This document shows, in pieces, positions 23,701-36,200 of a DNA stretch of 64,000 nucleotides. The stretch is from contig NZ_WOFH01000003.1 of assembly GCF_009733595.1 (NCBI RefSeq), positions 372,001 through 436,000 of the forward strand, read 5' to 3'. Source of the DNA: Actinomadura litoris (lineage in GTDB: Bacteria; Actinomycetota; Actinomycetes; Streptosporangiales; Streptosporangiaceae). Made by a program: the position numbers and the translations under genes. Positions within the stretch are counted from its first letter, which is position 1. Each line of letters begins with the position of its first letter. The notes below the pieces were generated by a model that worked only from the letters and a program-made list of their open reading frames with translations, searched no databases and was not told where the DNA came from.

Positions 23701-26700
23701 GCGATCCGGCTGGTCAGCCGCGTCCGCTCGACGCTGAACGTCGAGCTGGCGATCCGCCAGGTGTTCGAGACGCCGACGGTGGCGTCGCTGGCGGCGGCCA
23801 TCGGCGGTGTCGACGGCGGCGGCCGCGAGCCGCTGACCCGGGCCGAGCGTCCCGAGCGGGTGCCGCTGTCGTTCGCGCAGCGGCGGCTGTGGTTCCTCAA
23901 CCAGCTCGACGGCCCCAGCCCGACCTACAACATCCCGGCGGCGCTCCGCCTCGGCGGGCCGCTGGACCACGCGGCGTTCCGCGCCGCGCTCGCCGACGTC
24001 ACCGACCGGCACGAGAGCCTCCGGACGGTCTTCGCCGAGGACGCCGACGGCCCCCGCCAGGTGATCCTCCCCGCCGGTTCCGGCCCGGAGCCCGTCATCG
24101 AGGACGTCCCGGAGGAGCGCCTCCAGGAGCGGCTCGGCGAGGCCGTCCGCTCCGGGTTCGACCTGTCGGCGGAGCCGCCGCTGCGCGTGTGGCTGCTGCG
24201 CACGGCCCCCGACGAACACGTACTGCTGTTCGTCGTCCACCACATCGCGGGTGACGGCTGGTCGATGCCGCTGCTCGTCCGCGACCTGACCCTCGCCTAC
24301 GAGGCGCGGGTCGCGGGCCGCCTGCCGAACTGGGCGCCGCTGCCGGTGCAGTACGCCGACTACGCGCTCTGGCAGCGCCGCGTCCTCGGCTCCGAGGACG
24401 ACCCCGACAGCCCCATCTCCCGGCAGCTCGCGTTCTGGGAGGAGTCCCTCGCCGGGCTGCCCGAGGAGCTGGCGCTGCCGTTCGACCGGCCGCGCCCGGC
24501 CGTCTCGTCCCACGAGGGCGGCACGGTCTCCTTCGACGTCCCCGGCGACCTGCACCGCGCGCTGCTCGGCCTCGCCCGGGAGAGCCAGGCCAGCCTGTTC
24601 ATGGTGGTGCGCGCCGCGCTCGCGACGCTGCTGTCGCGCATGGGCGCCGGGACGGACGTGCCGATCGGCACGCCCATCGCGGGCCGCACCGACGAGGCCG
24701 TCGAGGACCTCGTCGGGTTCTTCCTCAACAACCTGGTGCTGCGCGCGGACCTGTCGGGCGACCCGACGTTCCGCGAGCTGGTCGCGCGGGTCCGCGAGAA
24801 CGACCTCGCCGCCTACGCCAACCAGGACGTCCCGTTCGAGCGCATGGTCGAGGTGCTCAACCCGGCGCGCTCGATGTCGCGGCACCCGCTCTACCAGGTC
24901 GCGCTCGCCTTCAACAACAACGACTGGCGCTCGGCGTCGGACTCGGTCGCGCGGCTCGCCGGGCTGACCGTCACCGGCAACCCGGTCGGCACCGGCATCG
25001 CCCGGTTCGACCTGTCGCTGGCCGTCGAGGAGCGGCACGCCGAGGACGGCGCGCCCGACGGCCTGTCGGCCGCGCTCGTCTACAGCACCGACCTGTTCGA
25101 CCGGGAGACCGTCGAGGCGCTCGCGCGGCGCTTCGTCCAGGTGCTCGCGGCGGTGACCGCCGACCCGGGCCTGAAGGTGGGCCGTGTCGACGTGCTCACC
25201 CCCGACGAGCGCCACCGCCTCCTGCCCGCGCCCCTCCCGGTGCCGGACGACGACTCCGTCGTGGCGCCGTCGGTCGTGACGATGTTCGAGGAGCAGGTCC
25301 GCCGCACCCCGGACGCGCCCGCCGTCATGGACGCGTCGGTCACGCTCACCTACGCCGAGCTGAACGCCCTCGCCAACCGGCTCGCCCGCCTCCTCGCCGA
25401 CCGCGGCGCCGGGCCGGAGCGGTTCGTGGCCTTGGCCATGCGGCGCTCGGTGGGCCTCGTCGTCGCGCAGCTCGCGGTGATGAAGGCCGGGGCCGCGTAC
25501 CTGCCGGTCGACCCCGGCTATCCGGCCGACCGGGTCGCGTTCATGCTGGAGGACGCGCGCCCCGGGCTGGTGATCACCACCGGCGAGGACGCCCCGGCCG
25601 GGGTCGAGGTGCTGCGCCTCGACACCCCCGGGACCACCGCGCTGCTCGACGCGCTGGCCGACACCGACCTCGGGCGGGACGTCCCGCCCGGCCAGGCCGC
25701 CTACACGATCTACACCTCCGGCTCGACCGGCCGCCCCAAGGGCGTCGTCGTCGAGCACCGGGCGCTCGGCGCCTACCTGCGCCGCGCCCGCGACGCCTAC
25801 CCGAGCGCGGCGGGCACCGTGCTCGTCCACTCGCCGGTCGCGTTCGACATGACGGTCGCGGCCGTCTACACCCCGCTCGTCGGCGGCGGCCTCGCCCGCC
25901 TCGCCGAGCTGGACGAGGACGCCGCGGCCGGCCCGCGCCCCACGTTCATGAAGGCCACGCCGAGCCACCTGACGATCCTCGGCGCGCTGCCCGACACCGC
26001 CGGGCCGTCCGGCACGCTGGTGCTCGGCGGCGAGGCGCTGATCGGCGAGGCGCTGGCGGACTGGCGCGCCCGCAACCCAGGCGTCGCGGTCGTCAACGCC
26101 TACGGGCCGACCGAGGCGACCGTCAACTGCCTTGAGCACCGGATCGAGCCGGGCGCGCCGGTCCCGGCCGGGCCCGTCCCGATCGGCCGCCCGTTCGAGA
26201 ACGTCCGCGCCTACGTCCTGGACGCGGCGCTGCGCCCGGTGCCGCCCGGCGTGCGCGGCGAGCTGTACGTCGCGGGCGCGTCGCTGGCGCGCGGCTACCT
26301 GAACCGGCCCGGCCTGTCGGCGGAGCGGTTCGTCGCCGACCCGTTCGGCGCGCCCGGCACCCGCATGTACCGCACCGGCGACCTCGCGCGGTTCCGCGCC
26401 GACGGGGACATCGATTTCCTCGGCCGCGCCGACGACCAGGTCCAGCTCCGCGGCTTCCGCATCGAGCTCGGCGAGATCGAGGCCGCGCTGACCGGGCACC
26501 CGGACGTGGCCCGCGCCGCCGCCGTCGTCCGCGAGCCCGAGCACGGCGACCAGCGCCTCGTCGGCTACGTCGTGCCCGCCTCCGGCGCGCGGCTCGACCC
26601 GGCGGCGGTGCGCGCGCACGCCGCCGCGTTCCTGCCCGACTACATGACGCCCGCCGTCGTCGCCGCGGTCGCCGACCTGCCGCTGAACGCGAGCGGCAAG

Positions 26701-29700
26701 CTCGACCGCGCCGCGCTGCCCGCCCCCGAGGACCTCGCGGGCGAGGCGGGGCGGCGGCCGCGCAGCCCGCGCGAGGAGATCCTGTGCGGGCTGTTCGCCG
26801 ACGTCCTCGGCGTCCCGCAGGTCGGCCCCGACGACGACTTCTTCGCGCTCGGCGGGCACTCGCTGCTGGCGATCCGGCTGGTCAGCCGCGTCCGGAAGGC
26901 GTTCGGCGGGGATCTCGCGATCCGCCAGGTGTTCCAGACGCCGACGGTGTCCGGCCTCGCCGCCGCGCTGGACGGCGCGGGCGAGGACCGGCCGCGCCTG
27001 GTCGCCGGGCCGCGCCCGGACCGCGTCCCGCTCTCCTACGCGCAGCGGCGGCTGTGGTTCCTCGGCAAGCTGGAGGGGCCGAGCCCCGCCTACAACATCC
27101 CGGCGGCGCTGCGGCTGACCGGCGACCTGGACCGCGACGCGCTGTTCGCCGCGCTCGACGACGTCGCCGTCCGGCACGAGAGCCTCCGGACCGTCTTCGC
27201 CGAGGACGACGACGGCCCCTACCAGAAGGTGCTGTCGCCCGAGCGGGCCCGGCTCCGCCCGGTCGTCCGGAAGGTCACCGAGGACGAGCTGGACGACGCG
27301 CTCGGACGCGCCGCCCGGCACCCCTTCGACCTCGCCGCCGAGATCCCCGCGCGGGTGTGGCTGTTCGAGCTCGGCCCGCGGGAGCACGTGCTGCTCGTCC
27401 TCGTGCACCACATCTCCAGCGACGGCTGGTCGATGCCGCTGCTGGCCCGCGACCTGACCACCGCGTTCGCGGCCCGCCGCGCCGGCGCCGCGCCGGTGTG
27501 GACGCCGCTGCCCGTCCAGTACGCCGACTACACCCTCTGGCAGGGCGAGAGCCTCGGCTCCGAGACCGACCCCGGCAGCCCGATCTCCCGGCAGCTCGCC
27601 TTCTGGGGCGAGAACCTCGCCGGGATCCCCGAGGAGCTGGCGCTGCCCGCCGACCGGCCGCGCCCCGCCGAGGCGTCCCACCGGGGCGGCCGGGTGCGCT
27701 TCGACGTCCCCGCCGAGGTGCACGCCCGGCTCGCCGCGCTCGCCAGGGAGCGCAACGCCAGCGTGTTCATGGTCGTGCACGCCGCCGTCGCGGCGCTGCT
27801 CACCAGGATGGGCGCGGGCACCGACCTGCCGATCGGCGCGCCCGTCGCCGGACGCGCCGACGAGGCCCTCGACGACCTCGTCGGGTTCTTCGTCAACACG
27901 CTCGTGCTGCGCACCGACACGGCGGGCGACCCGAGCTTCGCCGACCTCCTCGACCGCGTCCGCGAGGCCGACCTGGCCGCCTACGCGCACCAGGACGTCC
28001 CGTTCGAGCGGCTCGTGGAGGTGCTCAACCCCGTCCGGTCGATGGCGCGGCACCCGCTGTTCCAGGTCATGCTGGCCTTCAACAACAACGACCAGAGCGC
28101 CGCGCCGCAGGGCGCCACCGAGCTGCCCCGGCTGAGCATCGCCGGGACGCCGGTCGGCGCGGGCGTGGCCCGCTTCGACCTGATGTTCGCGCTGGTCGAC
28201 CTGCACGACGAGGCCGGGGCCCCGGCCGGGCTGACCGGCGCCGTGGAGTACAGCGCCGACCTGTTCGAGCACGGCACGGCCGAGGCGCTCACCGGCCGCC
28301 TGCTGCGGCTGCTCGCCGCCGTCGCGGACGACCCGTCCCGCCGGATCGGCGACCTCGACGTGCTGGCCGAGGACGAGCGGCGCCGCGTCCTGCTCGACTG
28401 GAACGACACCGCCGGCGCGGTGCCCGCCGGTTCGCCCGCCGGCTCGCTCGCCGGGCTGGTCGAGCGGCACGCCGCCGCCACCCCGGACGCCGTCGCCGTC
28501 GAGGACGGCGACTCCTCGCTGACCTACGCCGAGCTGGACGCGCGCGCCGACCGGCTCGCGCACCTGCTGATCGGACGCGGCGCCGGGCCGGAGCGCTTCG
28601 TCGCGGTCGCGCTGCCGCGCTCGCCGGAGCTGGCCGTCGCGCTGCTCGCGGTGCTGAAGGCCGGCGCCGCGTACCTGCCGGTCGATCCCGGGTACCCGGC
28701 CGACCGGATCGCGTTCATGCTGGAGGACGCCGCGCCCGCGCTGGTCGTGACGTCCGGGGACGTGCCGCTGCCCGGCACCGCCGCGCCCGTCCTGCGGCTG
28801 GACGAGCAGGACCTCGCGGCCTACCCGGCCACCGCGCCCGAGGGCGTGTCGCGGGCGCCCGGGCACCCGGCGTATGTGATCTACACGTCCGGGTCCACGG
28901 GGCGCCCGAAGGGCATCGTCATGCCCGCCGGTTCGCTGCTGAACCTGCTGGCCTGGCACGGCGGCGCGGTGCCCGCCGGGACGACCGCGCAGTTCACGGC
29001 CGTGAGCTTCGACGTCTCCGTGCAGGAGATCCTCGGCACGCTGGCGGGCGGCGGGCGCCTGGTCGTCTGCCCCGAGGACACCCGCCGCAGCCCCGAGGAC
29101 CTGGCCGCCTGGATCCGCGACCGGCGGATCGAGGAGCTGTTCGCGCCGAACCTCGTCATCGACGCGCTCGCCGAGGTGGGCGAGGCCCTGCCGACGCTGG
29201 CGCACATCGCGCAGGCGGGCGAGGCGCTCACGCTCAACGCGCCGCTGCGCGAGCTGTTCGCGCGGGCGCCGGGCCGCAGGCTGCACAACCACTACGGCCC
29301 CGCCGAGACCCACGTGGTCACCGCGACCACTCTGCCCGAGGACCCGGCGGACTGGCCGTCCACCCCGCCGATCGGCCGCCCCATCGCCAACACGCGCGTC
29401 TACGTGCTGGACGAGGGGCTGCGTCCGGTGGCGCCGGGCGTCACGGGTGAGCTGTACATCGCGGGCGCGTCGCTGGCGCGCGGCTACCTGAACCGTCCGG
29501 GGCTGTCGGCCGAGCGGTTCGTCGCGTGCCCGTTCGGCGGTGCCGGTGAGCGCATGTACCGGACGGGCGACCTCGCCCGCTGGAACGCCGAAGGCGAGCT
29601 GGAGTACCTCGGCCGCGCCGACCAGCAGGTCAAGCTGCGCGGGTTCCGGATCGAGCCGGGCGAGATCGAGAACGTCCTCGCCGCGCACCCGGGGGTCGCG

Positions 29701-32700
29701 CGGGCGGCGGTGCTCGTCCACGAGCAGCGGCTCGTCGCGTACGTGGTGCCGTCCGCGCCGGAGGGGCTGCGCGACCACCTGGCGGCGACGCTGCCGGACT
29801 ACATGGTCCCGTCGGTCTTCGTGGCGCTGGACGAGCTGCCGCTGACCCCCAACGGCAAGCTCGACCGGGCCGCGCTGCCCGTCCCCGGCCCGGCCGGCTC
29901 CCGCGACGGGCGCCGTCCGCGCTCCCCGCAGGAGGAGATCCTCTGCGGCGTCTTCGCCGAACTGCTCGGCGTGCCCGCCGTCTCCGTCGACGACGACTTC
30001 TTCGCGCTGGGCGGCCACTCGCTGCTGGCGACGCGGCTGGTCAGCCGGGTGCGGTCGGTGCTGGGCGTGGAACTGGAGGTCCGGGAGGTGTTCCGGTCGC
30101 CGACGGTCGCGGGGCTGTCCGCCGTGCTGGCGTCGGCCGGTGGCGCCCGTGCGGGTGTGTCGGCCGTGGAGCGTCCGGAGCGGGTGCCGCTGTCGTTCGC
30201 GCAGCGCCGCCTGTGGTTCCTGCACCAGATGGAGGGCCCGAGCCCGACCTACAACCTGCCCGTCGCCGTCCGGCTGGAGGGCGACCTCGACCGCGCGGCG
30301 CTGAAGGCGGCGCTGACCGACGTCGTCGGCCGCCACGAGGTGCTCCGGACGGTCTTCGCCGAGGACGCCGAGGGCGCCTACCAGGTGATCCTCCCGAGCG
30401 GCACGGCCCCGGAACTGACCGTCCTGGACGACCTCGCCGAACTCGACGAGGCGGCCCGCCACGGGTTCGACCTCGCGGCCGAGATCCCGTTCCGCGCGTG
30501 GCTGTGCGAGGCGGCGCCCGGCGAGAACGTCCTGCTCCTGCTCGTCCACCACATCGCGGGGGACGGCTGGTCCATGCGGCTGCTGTCGCGCGACCTGACC
30601 GCCGCCTACACGGCCCGCCGCGCCGGGACGGAGCCGGACTGGGCGCCGCTGCCCGTCCAGTACGCCGACTACACGCTCTGGCAGCACGACCTGCTCGGGG
30701 AGGACGACGCGCTCGTCTCCCGGCAGCTCGACCACTGGCGGACGGCCCTCGCCGGGCTCCCGGAGGAACTGGCGGTCCCCACCGACCGGCCGCGTCCGGC
30801 GGCGGCGTCCTACCGGGGCGGGGCGATCCCGTTCGACGTCCCCGCCGGCGTCCACGCGCGGCTGACCGACCTCGCCCGCGACGACCGGGCCAGCGTGTTC
30901 ATGGTCGTGCAGGCGGCGCTGTCGGTGCTGCTGAACCGGCTCGGCGCGGGCGAGGACGTCCCGATCGGCACGCCGGTCGCGGGCCGCACCGACGCGGCCG
31001 TCGAGGACCTGATCGGGTTCTTCGTGAACACGCTCGTGCTGCGCGGCGACCTGTCCGGCGACCCGACGTTCCGCGAGCTGGTCCGCCGGACGCGGGAGGT
31101 CGACCTCGCCGCCTACGCCAACCAGGACGTGCCGTTCGAGCGCCTCGTCGAGGAGCTGAACCCGGCGCGGTCCACGGCCCGGCACCCGCTGTTCCAGACC
31201 ATGCTGACCTGGAGCAGCGACGCCCAGGCGGAGGAGGACGCGCTCTCCGGGCTGTCCGCCGCCCGCGAGGGCACCCGGACCGGCGCCGCCAAGGTCGACC
31301 TGTCGTTCAGCCTGGAGGAGCGCTTCGACGCCTCCGGCAAGCCGATGGGCCTCGCTGGAGCGTGCGTCTACAGCACCGACCTGTTCGACCGGGCGTCCGC
31401 CGAGACGCTGGTGGAGCGGTTCCGGCGCGTCCTGGTCGCGGTCGCCGAGACCCCCGAGCTGCGCGTGTCGGACGTCGACGTCCTCGACGCGGCCGAGCGC
31501 GAGCGGGTCGTGTCGGGCTGGAACGCCACGGCGGCGGCCGTCCCGCCCGGCTCGGTGCCCGCCTGGTTCGAGGAGCGCGTCACCGACGCCCCCGGCGAGA
31601 CGGCGCTGGTGTGCGGCGGCGAGGAGCTGTCCTACGCCGACCTCGACGCCCGGGTCGACGCGCTGGCCCGGGTCCTGGCCGGACGCGGCGTCGGCCCCGG
31701 CGACCTGGTCGCGGTGGCGCTGCCGCGCTCGGTCGAGCTGGTGGTGGCGCTGCTCGCGGTGATGCGGTCCGGGGCGGCGTTCGTCCCGCTCGACACCGCC
31801 TACCCCGCCGACCGGATCGCGTTCATGGTCCGGGACGCGGCGCCGGTGCTGGCCCTGGTCGGCGCCCGGACCCGCGACGCGGTGCCCGGCGTCCCGGCGC
31901 TGGTGGTCGGCGAGGCCCCCGAGGCGCCCGAGGTCGCGCTGCCCGAGGTGGCCGACCTGGACCCGGCCTACGTGATCTACACCTCCGGGTCGACCGGCCG
32001 TCCCAAGGGCGTGGTGGTCCCGCACCGGGCGCTGGCGAACTTCCTGTCCTCGATGCGGGACCGCCTCGGCCTGGACGCGGGCGACCGGCTCCTCGCGGTC
32101 ACGACCGTCGGGTTCGACATCGCGGGCCTGGAGTTGTTCCTGCCGCTGGTCACGGGTGCGGGCGTCGTGCTGGCGACCGGCGACCAGGCCGCCGACCCCG
32201 CCGAGCTGACCGCGCTGGTCGCCCGCCACCACGTGACGGCGTTGCAGGCGACGCCGGGGCTGTGGCGTGCGCTGGTCGAGCACGACGCGGCGGCGTTCGC
32301 CGCCGTCCGGGTGCTGGTCGGCGGCGAGGCGCTGCCGCCCGACCTCGCCGGTGAGCTGGCGAAGGCCGGACGCTCGGTGACGAACCTGTACGGGCCCACC
32401 GAGACGACGATCTGGTCCACGGCCGCCGACGTGACGTCCCCGGACGCGCGGATCGGCCGTCCGATCGGCAACACGCGGGTCTACGTCCTGGACGCGGGCC
32501 TGTCGCCGGTCGCCCCCGGCGTCGCGGGCGAGCTGTACATCGCGGGCGACGGGCTGGCGCGCGGCTACCTGAACCGTCCGGCGCTGTCGGCGGAGCGGTT
32601 CGTGGCCTGCCCGTTCGGCGCCGAGGGGGAGCGGATGTACCGCACCGGCGACCTCGTCCGCTGGACGGCCGGGGGCGAGCTGGAGTACCTCGGCCGCGTC

Positions 32701-33297
32701 GACCACCAGGTCAAGATCCGCGGGTTCCGGATCGAGCTGGGCGAGATCGAGTCGGTCCTCGCCGGGCACCCCGGGGTGTCGCGGGTCGTGGTGGTCGCCC
32801 GGGACGACGGCGCGGGCACCGCCCGCCTCGTCGCCTACCTCGTCCCCTCGGACGGCCCCGTGGACGTGCAGGACCTCCGCCGCCACCTCGGCGGCACACT
32901 CCCCGCCTACATGGTGCCGTCGGCGTTCGTCGAGCTGGACGGGCTGCCGCTCACCCCCAACGGAAAGATCGACCGCAAGGCGCTGCCCGAACCGGAACTC
33001 GGCACCGCCGGGCAGGGCCGCGCGCCCCGCACCGAGCGCGAGGAGATCCTCTGCGGGCTGGTCGCCGACATCCTCGGCCTGCCCAAGGTCTCCATCGACG
33101 ACGACTTCTTCGTACTCGGCGGACACTCCCTGCTCGCACTGCGGCTGGTGAGCCGGATCCGCTCCACATTGGGCCAGGAGATCAGCGTTCGCGGCTTCTT
33201 CGAGGCCCCGACCGTGGCCGGGCTCGCGGGACGGCTCGACCGTCCCGCCAAGGCCCGTCCGGCACTCCGGCGGATGCCCAGGAACAAGGAGAGCTGA
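20716..33297 (+). CDS. NRPS subunit 3: C-A(Asp)-PCP-C-A(Asp-like)-PCP-C-A(Pro)-PCP-C-A(Gly)-PCP
   Basis: A 4193-residue, four-module synthetase. The GTG at 20716 overlaps the previous stop by four bases (GTGA), with GGGGGA just upstream; GTG codons at 20701 and 20710 are in-frame alternatives. Domains: C (H146-H147, HHTVMDG, D-accepting type, following the epimerase of subunit 2); A pocket D-L-T-K-I-G-A-V-N-K, an Asp code (A3 motif from 611); PCP Ser993; C (H1175-H1176); A pocket D-M-A-K-V-G-A-V-N-K, an Asp-like variant (motif from 1666); PCP Ser2049; C (H2231-H2232); A pocket D-V-Q-F-A-A-H-V-V-K, matching Pro-type codes (motif from 2723); PCP Ser3102; C (H3278-H3279); A pocket D-I-L-Q-L-G-L-I-W-K, Gly (motif from 3755); PCP Ser4138. 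There is no epimerase. The protein ends about 50 residues after the last carrier serine with a basic tail and no recognisable docking helix. The two acidic modules and the Pro module are natural partners for the oxygenases encoded downstream. Confidence 0.97.
30000..30392 (+). repeat. PCP/C-domain repeat, copy 2
   Basis: Partner of 12820-13215: PCP of module 9 and the first part of the C domain of module 10. Most differences are synonymous. Together with the shared A-subdomain it shows module pieces being exchanged between NRPS subunits 2 and 3. Confidence 0.8.
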
Positions 33298-36200
33298 TGA
33301 TCCCCCTTTCCTACGCCCAGGAGCGGCTCTGGTTCCTCCATCAGTTGGAGGGGCCCAGCCCGCTGTACAACCTCCCGACCGCGATGCGGCTGACCGGCGC
33401 CCTGGACCGCGCCGCGCTCCGGGCCGCCCTCGGCGACCTCGCCGAACGGCACGAGAGCCTGCGGACCCTCGTCGCCGACAAGGGCGAGGGCCCCGAACAG
33501 GTCATCCTGGACGGCGTCCAGCCGGAACTGGCCGAGGTCCGCAGCACGCCCGACCGGATCGACGCCGACCTCGGCCGGGCCGCCCGGCACGGCTTCGACC
33601 TCACGGCGGAGATCCCGCTGCGCGCGACGCTGTTCGAGACCGGGCCGGGCGAGCACGTGCTGCTCGTCCTCGTGCACCACATCGCCGGGGACGGCTGGTC
33701 CATGCCGCTGCTGGCCCGCGACCTGATGACCGCGTACGCGGCCCGGCTGTCGGGCGGCGCGCCCGGCTGGGAGCCGCTGCCGGTGCAGTACGCCGACTAC
33801 ACGCTCTGGCAGCGGGAGGTCCTCGGATCCCCCGACGACCCCGAGAGCGAGATCTCCGGGCAGCTCGCCTTCTGGACGCGGGCGCTCGCCGGGCTCCCCG
33901 AGGAACTCGACCTGCCCTACGACCGCCCGCGCCCGGCCGAGCCGTCCCACCGGGGCGACGTGCTCGCCTTCCAGGTCCCGGCCGAGGTGCACGTCCGGCT
34001 GCACGACCTGGCGCGCGAGCGGCGCTCCAGCGTCTACATGGTCGTGCAGGCCGCGCTCGCGGTGCTGCTCAACCGGCTCGGCGGAGGCGAGGACGTCCCG
34101 ATCGGCACGCCCGTCGCGGGCCGCACCGACGAGGCCATGGAGGACCTCGTCGGCCTGTTCGTCAACACGCTCGTCATGCGCACCGACCTCTCGGGCGACC
34201 CCGCGTTCCTGGACCTCCTCGACCGCGTCCGCGACTACAGCCTGGACGCCTACGCCAACCAGGAGACCCCGTTCGAGCGGCTCGTCGAGGAGCTGAACCC
34301 GACCCGCTCCATGGGCCGGCACCCGCTGTTCCAGACGATGCTGACCTGGAACAACAACGACCGCTCGGCCGCCGAGAACGCCGCGTCCCGGCTCGGCGGG
34401 CTCACCGTCGCCGCGCACGCCGCCGAGACCGGCACCGCGCGCTTCGACCTGTCGTTCAGCCTGGAGGAGCGCTTCGACGCCTCCGGCAAGCCCCTCGGGC
34501 TCGCGGGTGCCTGCGTGTACAGCACCGACCTGTTCGAGCGGTCGTCCGCCGAGACGCTGGTCGAGCGGTTCCGCCGCGTCCTCGCGGCGGTCGCCGAGGC
34601 GCCCGAACTCCGCGTGTCGAAGATCGACGTCCTGGGCGCGGCTGAGCGCGAGCGGGTTGTGTCGGCCTGGAACGCGACGGCTTTGGATGTTGCGCCCGGT
34701 TCGGTGCCGTCCTTGTTGGCGGGACGCGGCGATGGTGTGGCGTTGGTGTGCGATGGCGTGGAGCTGTCGTATGCGGAGTTGAACGCGCGGGTGGACGCGC
34801 TGGCTCGTGTCCTGGTGGGTCGGGGTGTGGGTGCTGGCGACCTGGTGGCGGTGGCGTTGCCGCGTTCGGTGGAGTTGGTCGTCGGGTTGTTGGCGGTGAT
34901 GCGGTCGGGTGCGGCGTTCGTTCCGATCGACACCTCGTATCCGGCGGACCGGATCGCGTTCATGATCGAGGACGCCTCGCCCGTACTCGCCTTGGTGGAC
35001 GACTCGACCCGCGACGCGGTCCCGGGCGTTGCGCATCTGTCGATGGCGGAGTCCCACGAGGCGGCGGACGTCGCGCTGCCGGAGATCAACGCCGCACAGC
35101 CCGCCTACGTGATCTTCACGTCGGGTTCGACGGGCCGCCCTAAGGGTGTGGTGATTCCGCATGGGGCGTTGACGAACTTCCTTTCCTCGATGCAGGACCG
35201 GTTCGGTCTGGACGCCGGGGATCGGCTCCTGGCGGTGACGACGGTCGGGTTCGATATCGCGGGCTTGGAGTTGTTCCTGCCGCTGGTCACGGGTGCGGGT
35301 GTGGTGCTGGCGACCGGCGACCAGGCTGCTGACCCTGGTGAGTTGGTGGAGTTGGTCGCCCGCCACGGTGTGACGGCGTTGCAGGCGACGCCGGGGTTGT
35401 GGCGTGCGCTGGTCGAGCACGATGTCTCGGCGTTCTCCGATGTCCGGGTGCTGGTGGGTGGTGAGGCGCTGCCTTCCGATCTCGCCGGTCAGTTGGCCAA
35501 GGCCGGGCGTTCGGTGACGAACTTGTATGGGCCGACGGAGACGACGATCTGGTCGACGGCTGACGAGGTCGAGTCCTCGGACTTCTCGATCGGTCGTCCG
35601 ATCGGCAACACCCAGGTCTACGTGCTGGACGCGGGCCTGTCGCCGGTCGCGCCTGGTGTCGCGGGTGAGCTGTACATCGCGGGTGATGGTCTGGCGCACG
35701 GCTATCTGAATCGTCCGGCACTGTCGGCTGAGCGTTTCGTGGCGTGCCCGTTCGGGGCCGCCGGGACGCGCATGTACCGCACCGGGGACCTCGCCCGCTG
35801 GACCAGCGACGGCGAACTGGAGTACCTCGGACGTCTCGACCACCAGGTCAAGATCCGCGGGTTCCGGATCGAACTCGGCGAGATCGAAACCGTCCTCGCC
35901 ACCCACCCGCAGGTCTCCCGCGTCGTCGTGGTCGCGCGGGAGGACGCGGTGGGCGCCGCGCGCCTCGTCGCCTACGTCGTCCCGGAGGAGTCCGTGGACG
36001 AGCAGGACCTGCGCCGCCACCTCGGCGCCGCGCTCCCGCCCTACATGGTGCCGTCGGCGTTCGTCATGCTGGACGAGCTGCCGCTGACCCCCAACGGAAA
36101 GATCGACCGCAAGGCGCTGCCCGAGCCCGAGTTCGGCATGGTGAAGGCCGGACGCGAGCCCAGGTCCCCCCGCGAGGAGATCCTGTGCGGGCTGTTCGCC

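Noticed and set aside
22100..36120. Calcium-dependent lipopeptide Asp-X-Asp-Gly motif
   Set aside because: Two Asp-type modules and Gly modules are present, but the order is Asp-Asp-Pro-Gly-Gly, so the canonical motif is not formed.
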